Source of the DNA: Marsupella aquatica
Taxonomy: Eukaryota > Marchantiophyta
DNA: 64,000 nucleotides
Assembly: GCA_973895155.1 (NCBI GenBank)
Contig: OZ316898.1
Location: forward strand, 8,246,001 to 8,310,000
Reading direction: 5' to 3'
Positions 47,294 through 60,350 of this stretch are shown piece after piece. The translations under genes and the position numbers were made by a program. The first letter of the stretch is position 1, and every line of letters begins with the position of its first letter. The notes under the pieces were generated by a model. That model saw only the letters and a program-made list of their open reading frames with translations, was not told where the DNA came from and made no database searches.

Positions 47294-47419
47294 CTCGTGT
47301 CATCCATCAAGTAACACTTTTCATTTTAAAGAGTCCACCAAATAAATGCTTCCTAGTCAAATAATACTCTTGTGAACCTTTTTCAGCAAAGTAAGCTGGA
47401 GGGCTAATTCAGATTCTAA

Positions 47420-47832
47420 CTACAGTGTACCGGGGCTAAGAGAGTTTTGGATTTCTTTTATGGCCCCCAACTTCTTGTAGTGTGACTTGCAGCAAGTGAT
47501 GCTCAAACTGCCAAAGAAGAAAAGGTGACCAACTGGGAGACACATTACCACAAGCAAAATACCAAGTCAAGGGGAGAGAACCAAAGAACCAAAAGCCAGA
47601 GGGACGAGGCAAAAGCCAACCACAACAACAGCCAGGAACAAAATAAACAGAAACATCACCGATTGGCAAACTAAAGATAGTGCACCGGGGCTAAAGGAGT
47701 TTTTGGAATCCTTTTATGGTCCCCACCATCTTGTAATGCTCATTGCAACAAGTGGTGCTCAAGAACGAAAGTAGCTCAACCGGGACACACAATCCATAGG
47801 TAACCAACCCAATCCAGGGGAGAGAACCAAAT
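47420..47832. repeat. Diverged tandem repeat, about 255 bp unit; family member also near 55.36-55.57 kb
   Basis: Copies at about 47420-47590 and 47674-47832 share 'caccggggctaa' or 'taccggggctaa', 'tttggat/aatc.ttttatgg', 'cttgta', 'gcaa(c)aagtg.tgctcaa' and 'aggggagagaacca'. A third, weaker relative lies at about 55360-55570 (taccagtggtaaaagag, ttttggattccttttag). Confidence 0.7.
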
Positions 47833-49140
47833 TGTATACAACAGTGTTAAAACCTTATTGTTTAGCCTACTGTGACAAAGTAGGTGTGATCAAATATCGT
47901 ATTATTTTATTGATTTACTGTAGGTAATAAGCTGAATTGATCAGACCCCCCCCAAATGGCCCAGGCCAGATTGTTAGAAAATGTGTTACAGAAATTGACA
48001 CAAAACGTATTAAAGATTAGATCTTACCCATTATTGTGGAAATCTTGTTGTTCATCTTACTAGGACCATGTAGGTTTGGTCACAAGCCTGGTAATGCGTG
48101 GGGTTTACTCTCCCCCTTAAGAAAAAAAAATTCAAATTAGGATTTGAAATGCACAAGTTTAGCATATATAACACAAACAGATCTCCAAACAATCTTACAC
48201 TTTCTAAACTTTTATATGGTGAAAAGAAATACGGATGAGAGTTGAAGGATATGGATTTTGGGCATCCCTGCACACATAAATCCATACATGCACTCCTGTC
48301 AGCATTTCACGTTATACATTTGATCCATAAAGGTGTGGGAGGACAAGAAGAAATCAAAATTCAGAAAAGTATAGGCAGTTATTAGGAGCCTATGAAGTTG
48401 AGTACAGTTACTGTAGTAGTAATATAAACTGAGATACAAGGCAAGCGAGAAATTCCCAAAAAATATTTTAAATAGCTAATTGACTTTAGCGGCTGACCAT
48501 TAAATTTTTCCCAACCATAAAGTTTTCTTGGTCTATTTCTCCCTGTGTTTTAGCCTAAGTATAGCTAAATAAGTGTTCGTGACCAATTTCAATAATTAAC
48601 ATTCTTAAGCATTTGTCTCATGTAAAGTTTCTATGATTGTCAATCTTAAAATCCAATTTCGTCTTCATTTCCCATATCTGCCATATGTTTTCAGGCCCAC
48701 ATTTTCTGGGACCTTGAAGCTTGGCAGTGGGCACCCCTCTACCGGGCTAAGATGGCTTCGCATTATGCTCTGATTGCCTACTAAGGATATGGGTTGTTTC
48801 AGGGCATAATGTTGCTGGTTCTCTGACGTCTTATTATCTGCAGTCTCCAGGTGACAATTGTGTCGTTTCTTTCAGAGGCTCTGGTGCTGCTGCTTCTTTG
48901 CCCCCATCAGTAGGGTTTTAGTTAAATTAATCTTGAAAATGTAGCTATTTGTTGTTTAGGATTTAGGAGAACCATATTAGCATTAGGGTACTGGAATCTA
49001 AGCCAACATAGTGGTACATACAAACACTGATTTGTCATTTCTGGTAGGGACACATGGATCCTCCATTAGATAATTTGATGGGCATTACTGGGATTCCCTG
49101 TCAGACGAGATCCATGGCTTTACCTGTGAACCTTGTCGGC
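47833..49140. other. Gene-free AT-rich stretch
   Basis: No coding region or repeat structure could be supported. Confidence 0.35.
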
Positions 49141-49170
49141 CTGCCCTGCCCTGCCCTGCCCTGCCCTGCC
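49141..49170 (+). repeat. (CTGCC)6 microsatellite
   Basis: Six perfect copies of the pentamer ctgcc are followed by agacaagacaagac and an A-rich tail. Confidence 0.97.
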
Positions 49171-52100
49171 AGACAAGACAAGACAACAACAAAATAAAAA
49201 TAAAATAATAATACGGTGGGCACAGAGACACCTAAATACGATACTGTACGAATTTGAAATACTAAATACGTATAATTGTCGACGATATCGTCCTTACAGT
49301 CAATTGCCGGTCACTCTGGCCGTCAACCTGTACGGGCTGTAACCCAGCGTGGGTAGCTTTATTAGTTTAGCCCCCTTTAAAGTTTTTACAATAGTTTATT
49401 CGTTTCTCTGTTTTCTGCAAACGGTACTTTGGTTAGCACGGAAATATACAGCAAACGGACAAAATAGGGGCATTTTGAACAGCTGACAGGTGTGGTACTG
49501 TGTGATATCGGCAGAGTTTGGGGCAGGGGGGCTATTAAATAGTTTATTAATAATGGCTCCCCAGAATGACATGAATTGAATGAACGGGCATGATTGTCAT
49601 GCACTGCTCTTTAGGAGTCAGATTCGTCAGACAAATTACAGCTATCGAGATGGGGTGAATGTGTAAAGGGCCTTGTAAATTAGAGCATCAGCCCACACTG
49701 TAAACCCTAATCCTGACCGAGCCCAGGTGGCATATGAGAGATTATCCCAGCCTGCTTAGGATTTAGGGCTTGCACAGGTGGTAGCAATCCACAAAGATTT
49801 GTAACCAGTGTTCCTTTTTTATTTGGCCGGCTGCAAAATTTGACCTATCTCCGAATTGCCAAACTCGGTTTGTAATTGCTGTGAATTTGCATATAGGCCT
49901 CTGCCCAGCCAAATGTTCACATCTGAATGCAGGTGCAAAATTCCTTCCTGTTCAAACATCGATTAGGTTTTCCCAGGGGCACTTTTTAGCAGGCACTGGC
50001 GCAATAGCAAAGTTTCCTTTGTGGATCTGGGAACAATGCTGGTTTTTGAGGCCAGCTTGCTAACTTCTATCACCGGAAGCACTGGGCCGAATAATTGCTG
50101 CGGATGCTCTTACTGTCATGAAGTTCTTCACCTTTTGCAAATACCACTGCTGTCCTCATAGTACCTCGATTTCCACCATGGTGAGGGCTTAAATCCCCGA
50201 AGCAAAACGTGGTGGATCCAGGTTACTAAAATAAACCAAAAATGGGCCGAAAACAGGAAAAAATTGTTTTATTTTATCCTCCCCAAACCTGGTCGACAGT
50301 GGTGGTTTAACCTTGGTCACCTTGGGTGAGTGGGTCCATGTACTATTTGTTAGAGAGTCCTTGCCCTTGTTCAGTAAACAGTCCCCTGAGCATCAATCTT
50401 TAAACCTGCCCATCATTGCTTTTCTGTTCTTGTAAGGAAACAATGCCCCATCCGTGAAGAGTAGTGTGTTTCTATATTGCCTTTTTCAACAAACAGTCAT
50501 CCTCAGAAACAGGTAATTCATTCATCCATGATAGCAAGTTGAATTGGAAGTTCAACTCATTTCACTTCTTGATATTTGGATTTTTGTCATATGAATTGCA
50601 ACTGTAGATTCTATTGTGAATATCTAGGATACTCGGTCCTATTATTATTTTTGAAGCTGCTATATGGTGAATGCACATTTCAGATTTTGTCTTATTCAGA
50701 TTTTTGTGTCATGTATTTTCATTTCAATCTGCCTTATCAAGGGGCAGCCTTTGTATCCTATACATTTTTAATTAATTTTTAGCCCCCTTTAGTTTTAGGT
50801 ATTCTAGAATGTTTTGAACTTATTTTGGCAGCCCCCTTTCACATTATGTGTTTTCTTAGAGATGAAACCAAAGGCTTCACCACCACTAGTGAGAGAAATG
50901 ATGCTGAAGAACATGAATGCATAACTTTTAAGTTCTCCTCATGTTTTTCTTTCCTAGGTTTATGGTTTTTATTGAAAGGAGTGTCATTCATAAGGCACCC
51001 TGAGTTAAGTGCACACATCTTAGCATCGTTTGACTGTACCTTTTCTTGGTTAGTGTGCTTTTCTTGGCAGACACTTTACTTATATAATAACACTTCTATG
51101 CTCTTATATTTTATTTACTTTCAGATCACTACAAGACAAAAAATAAAGCATGTTCCAGGATGAGCATGCTATATGGAGCAGATAAGGGGCGTGAAGTACT
51201 CAAGATTATTCTGGTGCCTGGTTATATTTTCAAGGCAAGTGTCAAGATTGCCCGAGAGAAATGGAATTGGTGACTTTCATACCCCAAGGTAGAGTTTTGA
51301 GGGTACCACAAGGGAATCCCCATTGAGCAATGTATTAAGACACAACATACTAATGCTTGTGAAGAGATTGACAAAATGTGTGTGAGAGAATCAAGAAGCA
51401 AGGGCAGAGAGATCAATGACACTCTGACATTGAAGGTAAAAAACATTATTGTATCAAACTGGGCTCACTTTTATACTGAACCCTGGATAATTGCAATATG
51501 TACACAATGGACACTCATTTGCAGTTACGGATTTCTACATTGTGAAAAAGTTTCCCAGGAACATGTGGCATGTAAGCATAAGTAATCTATTGCCTTATAG
51601 AGAATTGCGCTTATCCAAAAAACTTATAAGTGCACCTTGCAATCTAGGTTATGGAAAAGGTGGAATCCTTCAATTTCCCTCAGGCTATGTGTGAGATCCA
51701 AGTAGATCGATTGCACTTATGGGGGGATGACTGTACTTCCCAGGCTCTAGTTAAGAGGCAAGCTACATGGCGGACTTAGTAGGGCTAGAAATCCCTCTCC
51801 CCTTCTAAAGACTTCCATCCTAAGCCTGATTCAATTAAATGAGATCCCCTACTGGGAGTGCCATCCGTGGTCATGGACAACCTATGTAAAATAGTAATCA
51901 CATTTTAGGAAATACAACAAAAAGTTACATCAAGACAGTTACAATATTCGTAAATTCACTACAGTGGCTGTCTAAAACAATTTGTCAATAGGTCTAAGAT
52001 TTTCAAAGTTATTTATTTATCATTCGAACTGGATAACACTACGGTATAAATGTTGAAAAAATGCTTTTTCTATTCCCCTCTATTTGTTTGTCATGGGACA

Positions 52101-53389
52101 GACTCGGGTAGAAGGACAGTAATAAGCTCAGCCCTGCAGTGTCTAAAAGGACCTATGGTAAAACTAACAGCTAGTGCGAATCAGCGGGCCAATTATAGGG
52201 GTAATAAGAGGATTGGGGGCTTTGTCGTTTGTGACGGAGAGAGAGACAAAACCTCTCTTTTGTCCTTTATAGGTTTGTCTGCCAATTTTGGTTTATTTTA
52301 TGTAATGCTAGTGTTCTTTTCCCTGTTGAGGATCTCTGTCGAAATTCCTGTAAGAACGAAATATTCCATTCCTCCTCGCAGGTGCCAAAAGAATAATATC
52401 TCCAAAAGGCTGTAAGAAGTAAGATAATGAGTGTTAAGCCACTGACCATGACATTTGAAGCCACGGATGGGAATCATTTCTCCATGGTAAACTTGACGTG
52501 GGTATTCTCCTACATTTTTCTTGCTAGAATTCTTTACTCCAAAGAGGAAAGTCTTTACTGAAATCCGCCTTGCGACCAGGATGTCATGGCATAGTCTTTA
52601 CTTAGCAGGATAACCTGTTAAACCCCTAAATCCGGCCCTTTCCTATGGTAAGTACTAAGTACCTTAAAATTTAATCTAAATCTTAGTTGAAAATGCTCTG
52701 GGGACTCAGTATGGCAATGCTTACCCTTCACCTAGACTCCTTTCCGGAAATGAGAAAAATAATGGTGGGTGAGTCCCTTCTCTCATCTCCCTTCCAGTCA
52801 TGGGTCAATAGCAGTTGGGCCTTGCAAGGTCATGGTTAGGCTGCAAGGCCTGATGCTACTGAATGACACAAAGGAGAAACAAGAGGGAGAAGAAACATCG
52901 CGGGCGAAGTCTCCAGTATGAACCTCCTGGCCCCTGATAATTTCCTGGTTTGCCTGACAAAACTATGAGCCCAAAGTCCTCCTGCAATGTGCAGTCTTGA
53001 TGTTGCAGGGTTTAAAAAATTGCTTGATATTTCTTCCACTTTTCATTTCTCCTTCATTGCATCGGGCAGTAGGCAGATGGCCTTACTGCCTCCTGCACTT
53101 GCCCTGCCAGTAATCACATATCAAAATGTGTTAACATACTTTGCGCACTCATTGATTCAAAGAAAATAACAAAATTTATAATGGTATGGAGAGACGTTGT
53201 ACATTGTATATGCCATATTTTGATGTGGAGTTATCTCCACTTGTTACCTCCCTAACTGTCCCCTGGCACGGTCCAACCACTATAATACAGACAGAGAGAG
53301 GTGTTTTAGACTCCTGTAGCCCATGAAGTCCTTTGTTGCTGGTGAGCTCAGTTTTCATTTTGGATAGATTGTCTGGGTTGCCAGTGGGC
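49171..53389. other. Gene-free stretch
   Basis: Frames at 50825-51163, 51376-51694 and 52050-52415 have no recognisable domain, signal peptide or splice-supported continuation. No gene is supported. Confidence 0.35.
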
Positions 53390-54080
53390 CTGAGGTGGTG
53401 GTGCCCAGGGAGAGGGAGAGAGCATCCATGCAAATTGTTAAGGTTTTCATCTTTGTGGGCTGTGGCACATGTCACTTTGTGTAAAAGAGAAGATGCTAGG
53501 AATGAAATTTATTCTAATTTGGCTGAATTACTTTCTGACCACCAGATCTCTCAATATTTAAGGATGACTGTTAGATTCTGGCAAATGTGATCTGTGGCTA
53601 GGAGAAAATGTGGCTAATGGAAGACAGGAAACCAAGCCAATTTTTGCCAAAAGTGACTTGATTTTTCATTCATGAAAAAACTTCCAGGAACCATGGATTA
53701 TCTTAGTTGTATGGGGGCAGGAGGTGGCGCCCATGGAGAGGGGCAGCATAGTTGGTGCCCATGGAGAGGGGCAGCATAGGTGGTGCCTATGGAGAGGGGC
53801 AGCATGATTTTTAAGGTTTAATCTTTTGGGGGGCAGGGCAAATGTCACATATTGTATAAAGAAGATGCTGGGAATCTTTGTAGATTAAGCTATAGTACTT
53901 ACTGACAGTCAGATCTTTGTAAATTTAAAGATGACCCCTAAATTCCTCCGAATTGAAGACATAAACCCTAGCCAATTTCTTTGCCAAGATTGACCACAAC
54001 TTTCTAGAGAGGTCGAATCTGAAAAATTCTCTAGAAAACTCTGGTCACTTTTCAGACCTTTCATGGTTCATCGAAGGGTT
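53390..54080. repeat. Dispersed repeat family, two adjacent copies
   Basis: Copies at about 53390-53660 and 53715-54080 share, in order, 'gcccagggagaggg' or 'gcccatggagagggg', 'ttaaggttt', 'aatgtcacat' or 'catgtcacttt', 'agaagatgct.ggaat', 'ctgac...cagatct' and 'aagatga'. A third copy lies near 58.7-59.0 kb. Confidence 0.7.
53722..53807. repeat. 29-bp minisatellite, three copies
   Basis: Three units that contain 'atggagaggggcagcat' begin near 53722, 53751 and 53779, inside the second copy of the dispersed repeat. Confidence 0.9.
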
Positions 54081-54630
54081 TTTCCATAACTGCCATATCC
54101 ATGGTAGCTTCAAGTTTTTTTCAGAACCTCGAGGATTCTAGATGGATTTTTAGAACTGTCCTGGAGTCCTCCGCTGGGCAGGGCAGATTCATGCAGCGTG
54201 GCATAGAAAGGTTATGTAACCTGTTCCCTTGTTTAGAGGGCCCCACTTCCCTTATAAACTCCTGATGCAATAATTGACTAGGATAACTGCACAGACCCAG
54301 AAATATACAGTATATGGAAAGTCATACCACCTGGGGTTGGTACGGTATTAACATACGGTAGTACTGGGTATATGATATGTTGCCCAAAACTGATATCACA
54401 ATCCCTACCCGCTACTAGGGGGTCTTAAATCTCAGTAGCTATGGGTAAGAGCCTAAAGCCACAACACTACTGTAGATGGTAACTTTTTCATGGGCTAATG
54501 AAATCCAAGTAGTTTCCATTAAAATTTACTCTTCAGGACTTGAGTATTATTACTCTGCACCGAGACTCACTTAATGGTAAATTTCTCATCATTAAATGAG
54601 ATCTAAGTGTATAGTCTAGATGGAAAGCTC
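54081..54630. other. Gene-free stretch
   Basis: No coding region or known element could be recognised. Confidence 0.35.
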
Positions 54631-54690
54631 CTCTTCAAGACTTGAGGTCTCGATTGAATACTCTTCAAGACTTGAGGTCTCGATTGAATC
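54631..54690. repeat. 30-bp tandem duplication
   Basis: Two copies of a unit that starts 'ctcttcaagacttgaggtct' lie at 54631-54660 and 54661-54690. Weaker relatives flank them (54531 and about 54752). Confidence 0.9.
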
Positions 54691-56000
54691 CTCTAGAGGG
54701 TGACTCTGGCCGTGGACATCTCTGGATTAGAGAGTGCGCGACCTAAAGCTACTCTTCAGGGCCCGTGGTCTAGAGTGAAGCCTCTAAACTGTGGCTCTTG
54801 GGTAGTAAGGGTAGTAACTAAAGTTGGGGCTGTGAGTTAAAAATGGGTACATTTTTTTTTTGTCTGGCCTGCGGAGTATGGTTATGGCCTACCCTTACAG
54901 ACGCTCTTAAACTTATGGAAAATGAAATTATGAAGTTGGTATGACTTGTGGTCATAAGTCAGAACTGAGCTACTGAATGTGAGCTTTAGTAGTTTCAGAC
55001 TACCTATTTGACTCTAAATTGTAGTGCCAGAATTTGCATTTGGAGGTCCCATCTGAGTTAACAGGCTCAAGTAGGAATCTCATCCAAACTGGGGTCAACC
55101 TCACTCGGCTGGTGAGTCCTGACCATAGTTTTTTTTAGTGTCAAAGTCCACTCAATTCCACCTCGCTAAAAGTCTTTGCCACTTTTGCCAAAACAATTCC
55201 AGGCTTTTTGTCTTTGTTAGCCAGTGTTCCATCTGGCCAGAGACCCTTTGGCCAGAATGTAATGGTTATCCTTAAATCCAGGAAACCATAAAAACTGAAT
55301 CAAAAGAGAACTGAACAGGAATATTCCTAGGGTGGCTGGAGGGTCATTTGAGATACTACAGATGGTATACCAGTGGTAAAAGAGATTTTGGATTCCTTTT
55401 AGTACAAAGCCTTGCCATATTGGACTAATTTGCTAAGAGACTAATTTGATTGAAACCAGCTTCACCTGAAACTCGTAGTTACTTGACTAGAGTACTCCTA
55501 TTTCTCACAAGAGAAGATCTGATGAAGGAAGGGACCAAGCCGGGAAGAGACCTCCAAATTGAGGTGGTCTAACTTCTGGGACAAAACTGTTCTCCGCATA
55601 AACAAATTGAGCCACGCTCTATTCCATGTTAGACAGGAAACAATGTAGAAAGAAACTGCCCCTTGTTTTGTAAAGTGATATGCAATTGTATGTCCCCCAA
55701 TGGATGACCTCGATCACAACTTGGACACTTTTTTCTTTTATAAAAGTGCCATCAACAGCTTGGACACTACCCAAAAAATTGAAATTGCCAGCAACGTCTT
55801 TTAAAGACACCCTTAAAGTGTTTTCCTTTCACTCAAGGTGACATGGGCCACCACCATAACAGGAAACGCTTTCAAAAAATTACCTGAGTAACCGTAAGAC
55901 AGGGAAAGGTAAGTGTAAAAGACTACTTGTCCACTTGTAGAGAAGAAGAAGAGCAGCAGCAATATATTTATAAATAATAATGTTTCCACACACGCGGAGC
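54691..56000. other. Gene-free stretch
   Basis: It contains the weaker member of the 47.4-kb repeat family at about 55360-55570. No coding region is supported. Confidence 0.35.
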
Positions 56001-57100
56001 AGAGCCGTCAGCACTATTCTGGATTACTCGGGAACCGAACTGCGAGGCTGCGGCTGTCAGAACCCCTAAAATTCATCGCCCTCTGCCCAGCCCGGACTCC
56101 AGTCAAAAGTAGCGGTCTGGCGCCTCACCGTACTTGCCGCCATTTCCAGATTTAGAAAGCTCGCAACGTAAATTCTAGTCGACGGTTTCTCGAGATGCAT
56201 TCAATGCTCCCAATCAAACGGCCAGCGCTCTGTGATCGGGTCACTGAACATCCCGATCGTCGGTTGTGAAGTCTGTCAATATCACCGTAAGGCCCCGACA
56301 CGACAAACTTAGGGTTGGATGTCGGCTCTGCTCCATGCCCATGCATCCCGAAGCTTGGTTCCATGACATGGCACTTCGGGGCGTACGGCGGGAGTACGGA
56401 GGGGATCGAGCTGGTTTTTTGGCTCTCTCTCTCTTGGCACCCACCTCATGCCCGCGGGCTGGGAGCCAAAAAGTGTGGCGGGGCCGACGGGCAGAGAAGA
56501 TAAATTCGCCAGAAGATTGAGGAAACGAAGGGTTCTCCCTCGTTGCTCGGGCAGCGAGAGACGGCGCCCGGGGGGCACGGTCCCGGAAGGAAAAAAAGAA
56601 AGCGGGTTATTATGTTTTTTTACGCCTTTCATGATTTCGCGGCTTTTCCGAATTGATTACTCGTTTCCGCCGTCGCGAGAATATATTTCATCATAAAAAC
56701 CCGCCCCTCCGAGTCGTCGATTCTCGAAATCGACTGCTCACCTTCTCCATCTGAATTTATTTGCAAAATTAACGACTCGCCCGTACGGTATATCCGAATC
56801 GAGCGACGAAATAGTCATGGATGGAGAGTGCTGGCCTGGTGGGGGGGTGCGTTTCGGGGCAGCGAATCCGGCGGCCGGGAGTCTGGTTTCTGTCGGGAAA
56901 CGTACGGTCAGAGACCGCCTTTTGAACTTTAATTGGCTGGCCGGATTCCGGCAGCCGAACGGCGCGCACGACAAACCGGGGAAGGTAAGATCGGGACGGA
57001 AGTGTTGGACGGGGAAGGGTGGACGGAATGTGGATCTGAAATTGTGAACGGAGGAGAGGAGAGGAGAGGAGACGTATGGGCCTGTGGATAGTAAATGAAT
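56001..57100 (+). promoter_or_regulatory. CpG-rich stretch, possible promoter
   Basis: This is the only CpG-rich, GC-rich block in the right half of the window. A TATA-like 'atatatttcatcataaaa' is at about 56681-56698, about 120 bases upstream of a candidate first coding exon. Several overlapping frames on both strands are expected from the base composition alone. Confidence 0.3.
56817..56984 (+). CDS. Candidate first coding exon of an unidentified gene (uncertain)
   Basis: An ATG at 56817 opens a frame of 56 codons (MDGECWPGGGVRFGAAN...) that ends exactly at a consensus splice donor (aag|gtaaga, intron from 56985). No domain is recognisable and no matching downstream exon was found up to 64 kb. 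It could be the start of a gene with long introns, a non-coding RNA exon, or chance in GC-rich DNA. Confidence 0.2.
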
Positions 57101-58009
57101 TAATGAATGATAATAGTATATGGGATTTATCATTTATGGCCGCCAGGGTCCGCGTCATGAATTGCAGGGCACCGAATTGGGGTGACGTGGGTGTTGTGTG
57201 GCCCGAAATATACACGCAATAATAAAGAACAATGATACTGTTTGTATGGGTAGAGGTGCAGCCAGAATGATATGCGGCAGACGGGCTGGAATGGGCCAAT
57301 GGCAGGGTTGGGAAGTTTAATCTTTGGCAAATGATGAGTGTGCTCGAGGAGATGTTTTGGACTTTTGGGGGAGGGGGAGATGGTGGACCCCAAGGGCCCA
57401 TGTTTTAGCGCCACCTTTTGGGAGTTCTTAAAGGGAGGAGTAATAGAAAAGACTGCAGCTCTTGGAGGTATGTTGTTGATGGTTATTATTTTATATTACT
57501 TGACCTCATTGATGATTGACTTGTTGGGTCGAATGACAGGAGTGTAACTGTAGTAGTCCATTGTCGTTCATAAATGATGGGCGCCTTTGTGAAAAAGATC
57601 AAAAATCTTGTGGAGTCGTTTACCTATGCGTCTTGGGTATTTTGGGTAGACGGATTCTGAAAACTTATTTATTATAATTGTTTTTGGTCCTGGGTCCCAC
57701 TCTGAGATGGTGCTGTCTTGCACCCCGTTTCCATTTATGTCATAATAAGAGGACTAGCTTATACCATTTTCCCAGGTGTCGAGTTGTTTTTGTTTATAAA
57801 GTACTTTGGTGGACCTCACTTTGGGATGAGAGTTTGAGCAGCAGCTTTTCAACCTATTAAGCTTGAATCCACAATTCACTTGTGGCATTGTCATAGTGAA
57901 GACTATTGAGCTAGGCTTGTTGGTCGACTAATGCGAAGTAGAATCTCAAGGGCTGCTAGGTCTATCCAAGTTGATGGTTCAAGGATTATCGTCCATTTGA
58001 GCATAACTC
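57101..58009. other. Gene-free stretch
   Basis: No supported coding region. A 210-codon frame on the minus strand (57401-56769) crosses into this region but has a biased, motif-free composition and was not accepted. Confidence 0.35.
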
Positions 58010-58350
58010 AAAAAGAATAATAATTCAGCTTATCATGAATTAAATGGACCAGAAAAGTGATCATTAGTAAGTGATTTGGACTGCTTACACGGAAAGGGTT
58101 AATAGTATGAATCATTGTCTATCTGAGTGATCGAGAGGGTCTAGGAAAAGGACTATGGCAACTCAAGCAGTCCTACGATTTAGAGCGTGTCTTAGATTTT
58201 AAAAATGGGATTATCTCAATGAAATGGACCTGAGAAAGAGCGTCATTAGTAAGGGATAATGAGTGGTTGATTGAAATTGTGCAATCCTTGACTACCGTAG
58301 ATCATTGCCAATCGAGTGAAAAGGAGGGTCTAGAAAAAGGACGAGTACAA
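58010..58350. repeat. Diverged tandem duplication, about 185 bp
   Basis: Copies at about 58010-58160 and 58195-58350 share 'aaatggacc', 'tcattagtaag', 'atcattg', 'gagggtcta' and 'aaaaggac'. The copies differ by indels. Confidence 0.65.
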
Positions 58351-58699
58351 CTTACTCCACAAAGACACAGTAGATGAATCATGATACTCACTTTGGTGTG
58401 ATTGACAATTGGAAGGTAGTTTTCAAAATGGGTCTAATTACATTTAATCAGTAATGGTTTGGGTTAGTAATTTAAATCATTGGTGGTCTATATGCTGCTT
58501 TTTTAAGGGGAGTTGAAAAAGACCTTCCAAGAGGTGAGAGTAGAATCATGAGAGGATAGTGATTGGGAGTGGTGAAATGGGGATGATGCGAGAATGATTT
58601 TGTGGTGGGGAAGATGGAGAGTCATAATACTGCTTGGGAAATGATTAAACTAGGAATGAATCTACGAGGAAGGTTCTCAATGTTTGTATTTTTACAAAT

Positions 58700-58995
58700 T
58701 GTCCTTCATGTTCATTGGCATACCGTCCAGGGCACCCAGGAGCCTAATTTTTAAGGTTTTATTTACACTCGTTAAAAGAGACGATGATAGGAAGATTCCA
58801 TATCTAATTTTTGGTGATTAATATCTGAATATCTGCTCTCCCCAGAGTTAGGAATAACTGTTAGATTCAAGCTAATGGGTCTGTGAGCAAGTGTGAAACT
58901 GGCTAAAGCAAGACACCTATAACTTAGTGTCACAAGTGGAATAGCCTTTCCAGAGAGGTGGAATCTCATGAAATTTTGGCCACTAAAAAAATGCT
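58700..58995. repeat. Third copy of the 53.4-kb dispersed repeat family
   Basis: It shares 'tttttaaggtttta', 'taaaagagacgatgatagga', 'aactgttagattc' and 'caagtgg' blocks with the copies at 53.4-54.1 kb, in the same order and orientation. Confidence 0.6.
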
Positions 58996-59670
58996 GGCAC
59001 CCCACTCCATAAGACTATATAACTTATGGGTTAGTTTTGGGGAACTATCTGAGGGCTTCGTCCATGCATTCTTTGAACATAAGTAAAGGTGAGGCCTACG
59101 CTGGGTCCACCGGCCGCCGCCCTCACCCCCACCCTCAACTCTGGCTGCAACCCAAAGTCACGGGGATGCAGTCTAGGATTCATGGTGTCTAGGCAGAATA
59201 CAAGGTTTGCATCACACTTTGGTAATCAGATACATAGTAATTACAGTCATAAATTTGGTGTGTAATTCAACACCATCACACATAGTTTGCTGTTCTACCT
59301 ACTCTGGCCGCCTCAGACAAATAAACCTTGTTTTCTCTGTTTTGCTGGTTTTGATGAATCAAGTGCTGAGGTCTCCTCTCAAGATTCAGAAAATCTCAAA
59401 TTAAAAAGAGTGATATGCTCTGTAATTATTAATGTCCAAGATGTATGGGATTTTCTAGCTCAGATTGATTTTTCATGGTTACTGCAGAGGATGTTCAGCC
59501 CAAGTTTCCGTGTTCAGGGAGGGATGGTGGCCAGGGTCTAGGAGTACTTTATTTGAAAATAGACATGGCACAAATGCAGTTCACTGAGTAAACAATGCGA
59601 GCCTTTCAAAGCCAGTGTTGTTCTCTCGACCTCATCTGTCTTATAGCCTTCTCTTTAATGCTACATTTTG
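58996..59670. other. Gene-free stretch
   Basis: Frames at 59207-59404 and 59287-59541 lack recognisable motifs. No gene is supported. Confidence 0.3.
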
Positions 59671-59713
59671 CATCTTGCTTGAAGCAAGATGGAAGCAAGT
59701 GCATCTTGCTTCC
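59671..59713. repeat. Two overlapping palindromes
   Basis: The arms catcttgctt and aagcaagatg pair around one base at 59671-59691. Directly next to them, ggaagcaag (59691-59699) and cttgcttcc (59705-59713) pair around a 5-base loop. The same 'gcatcttgctt' unit is used twice. Confidence 0.85.
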
Positions 59714-60350
59714 ATACTTGATATTCTGCACTTTCCATGCCATTGTAACCCCCATGCCAGCCTGGCCTGGGGGCTCCAAGTCTCACAATCCCAGGCCAGC
59801 CTCACTGAGTTTCAAAATTTTAAAACTTTTTGTGAAAAGCAAGGGGCAGGGGTTACTGTTGCCTAACCCCTGGCTTATGAGGGTGCCATTGCTGTAACCC
59901 CTCTGGAATTACAGCCCATACCACCTCCAGGCCATGGGGCAACCCTACACATATACTGCTCCCACTCAACTACTCAAGGCTCTGCTGCTTTTGCATACGC
60001 CATTCACATGGATCTAGACAAACTGTTTTTCTGTGTGATAAAAAAATTCCTAACGTCCTCAGCATCCTGTTCACCCATGCTAAGCAAAATCTTCATAGTT
60101 GAGGCCACCTGCTTCACTTTCCTAGTTACAACTTCATTCCAATTTGAGAAACCTCCTTGCTCAATGTAGTTGAGTAATTTGTTGCTGTGCAGTAGCACGT
60201 CGCTACTCTAATAACATTTGGACATCAGTCCGCAACCATAGCAAGGCATATAGTCTCTACTGTTACAAATGTTATGCCAAGCAGGTACCCATGAGATGAT
60301 ATGCTATATCTCTGAACAGGATAAACTGAGCTCTTTCAATCTCAAGGAGT
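59714..60350. other. Gene-free stretch
   Basis: No supported gene. The minus-strand frame 60198-60004 has no recognised motif. Confidence 0.3.

Noticed and set aside
56769-57401. 210-codon minus-strand frame
   Set aside because: It has an ATG but the composition is Pro/Ser/Thr-rich without motif, in GC-rich DNA where long frames are expected.
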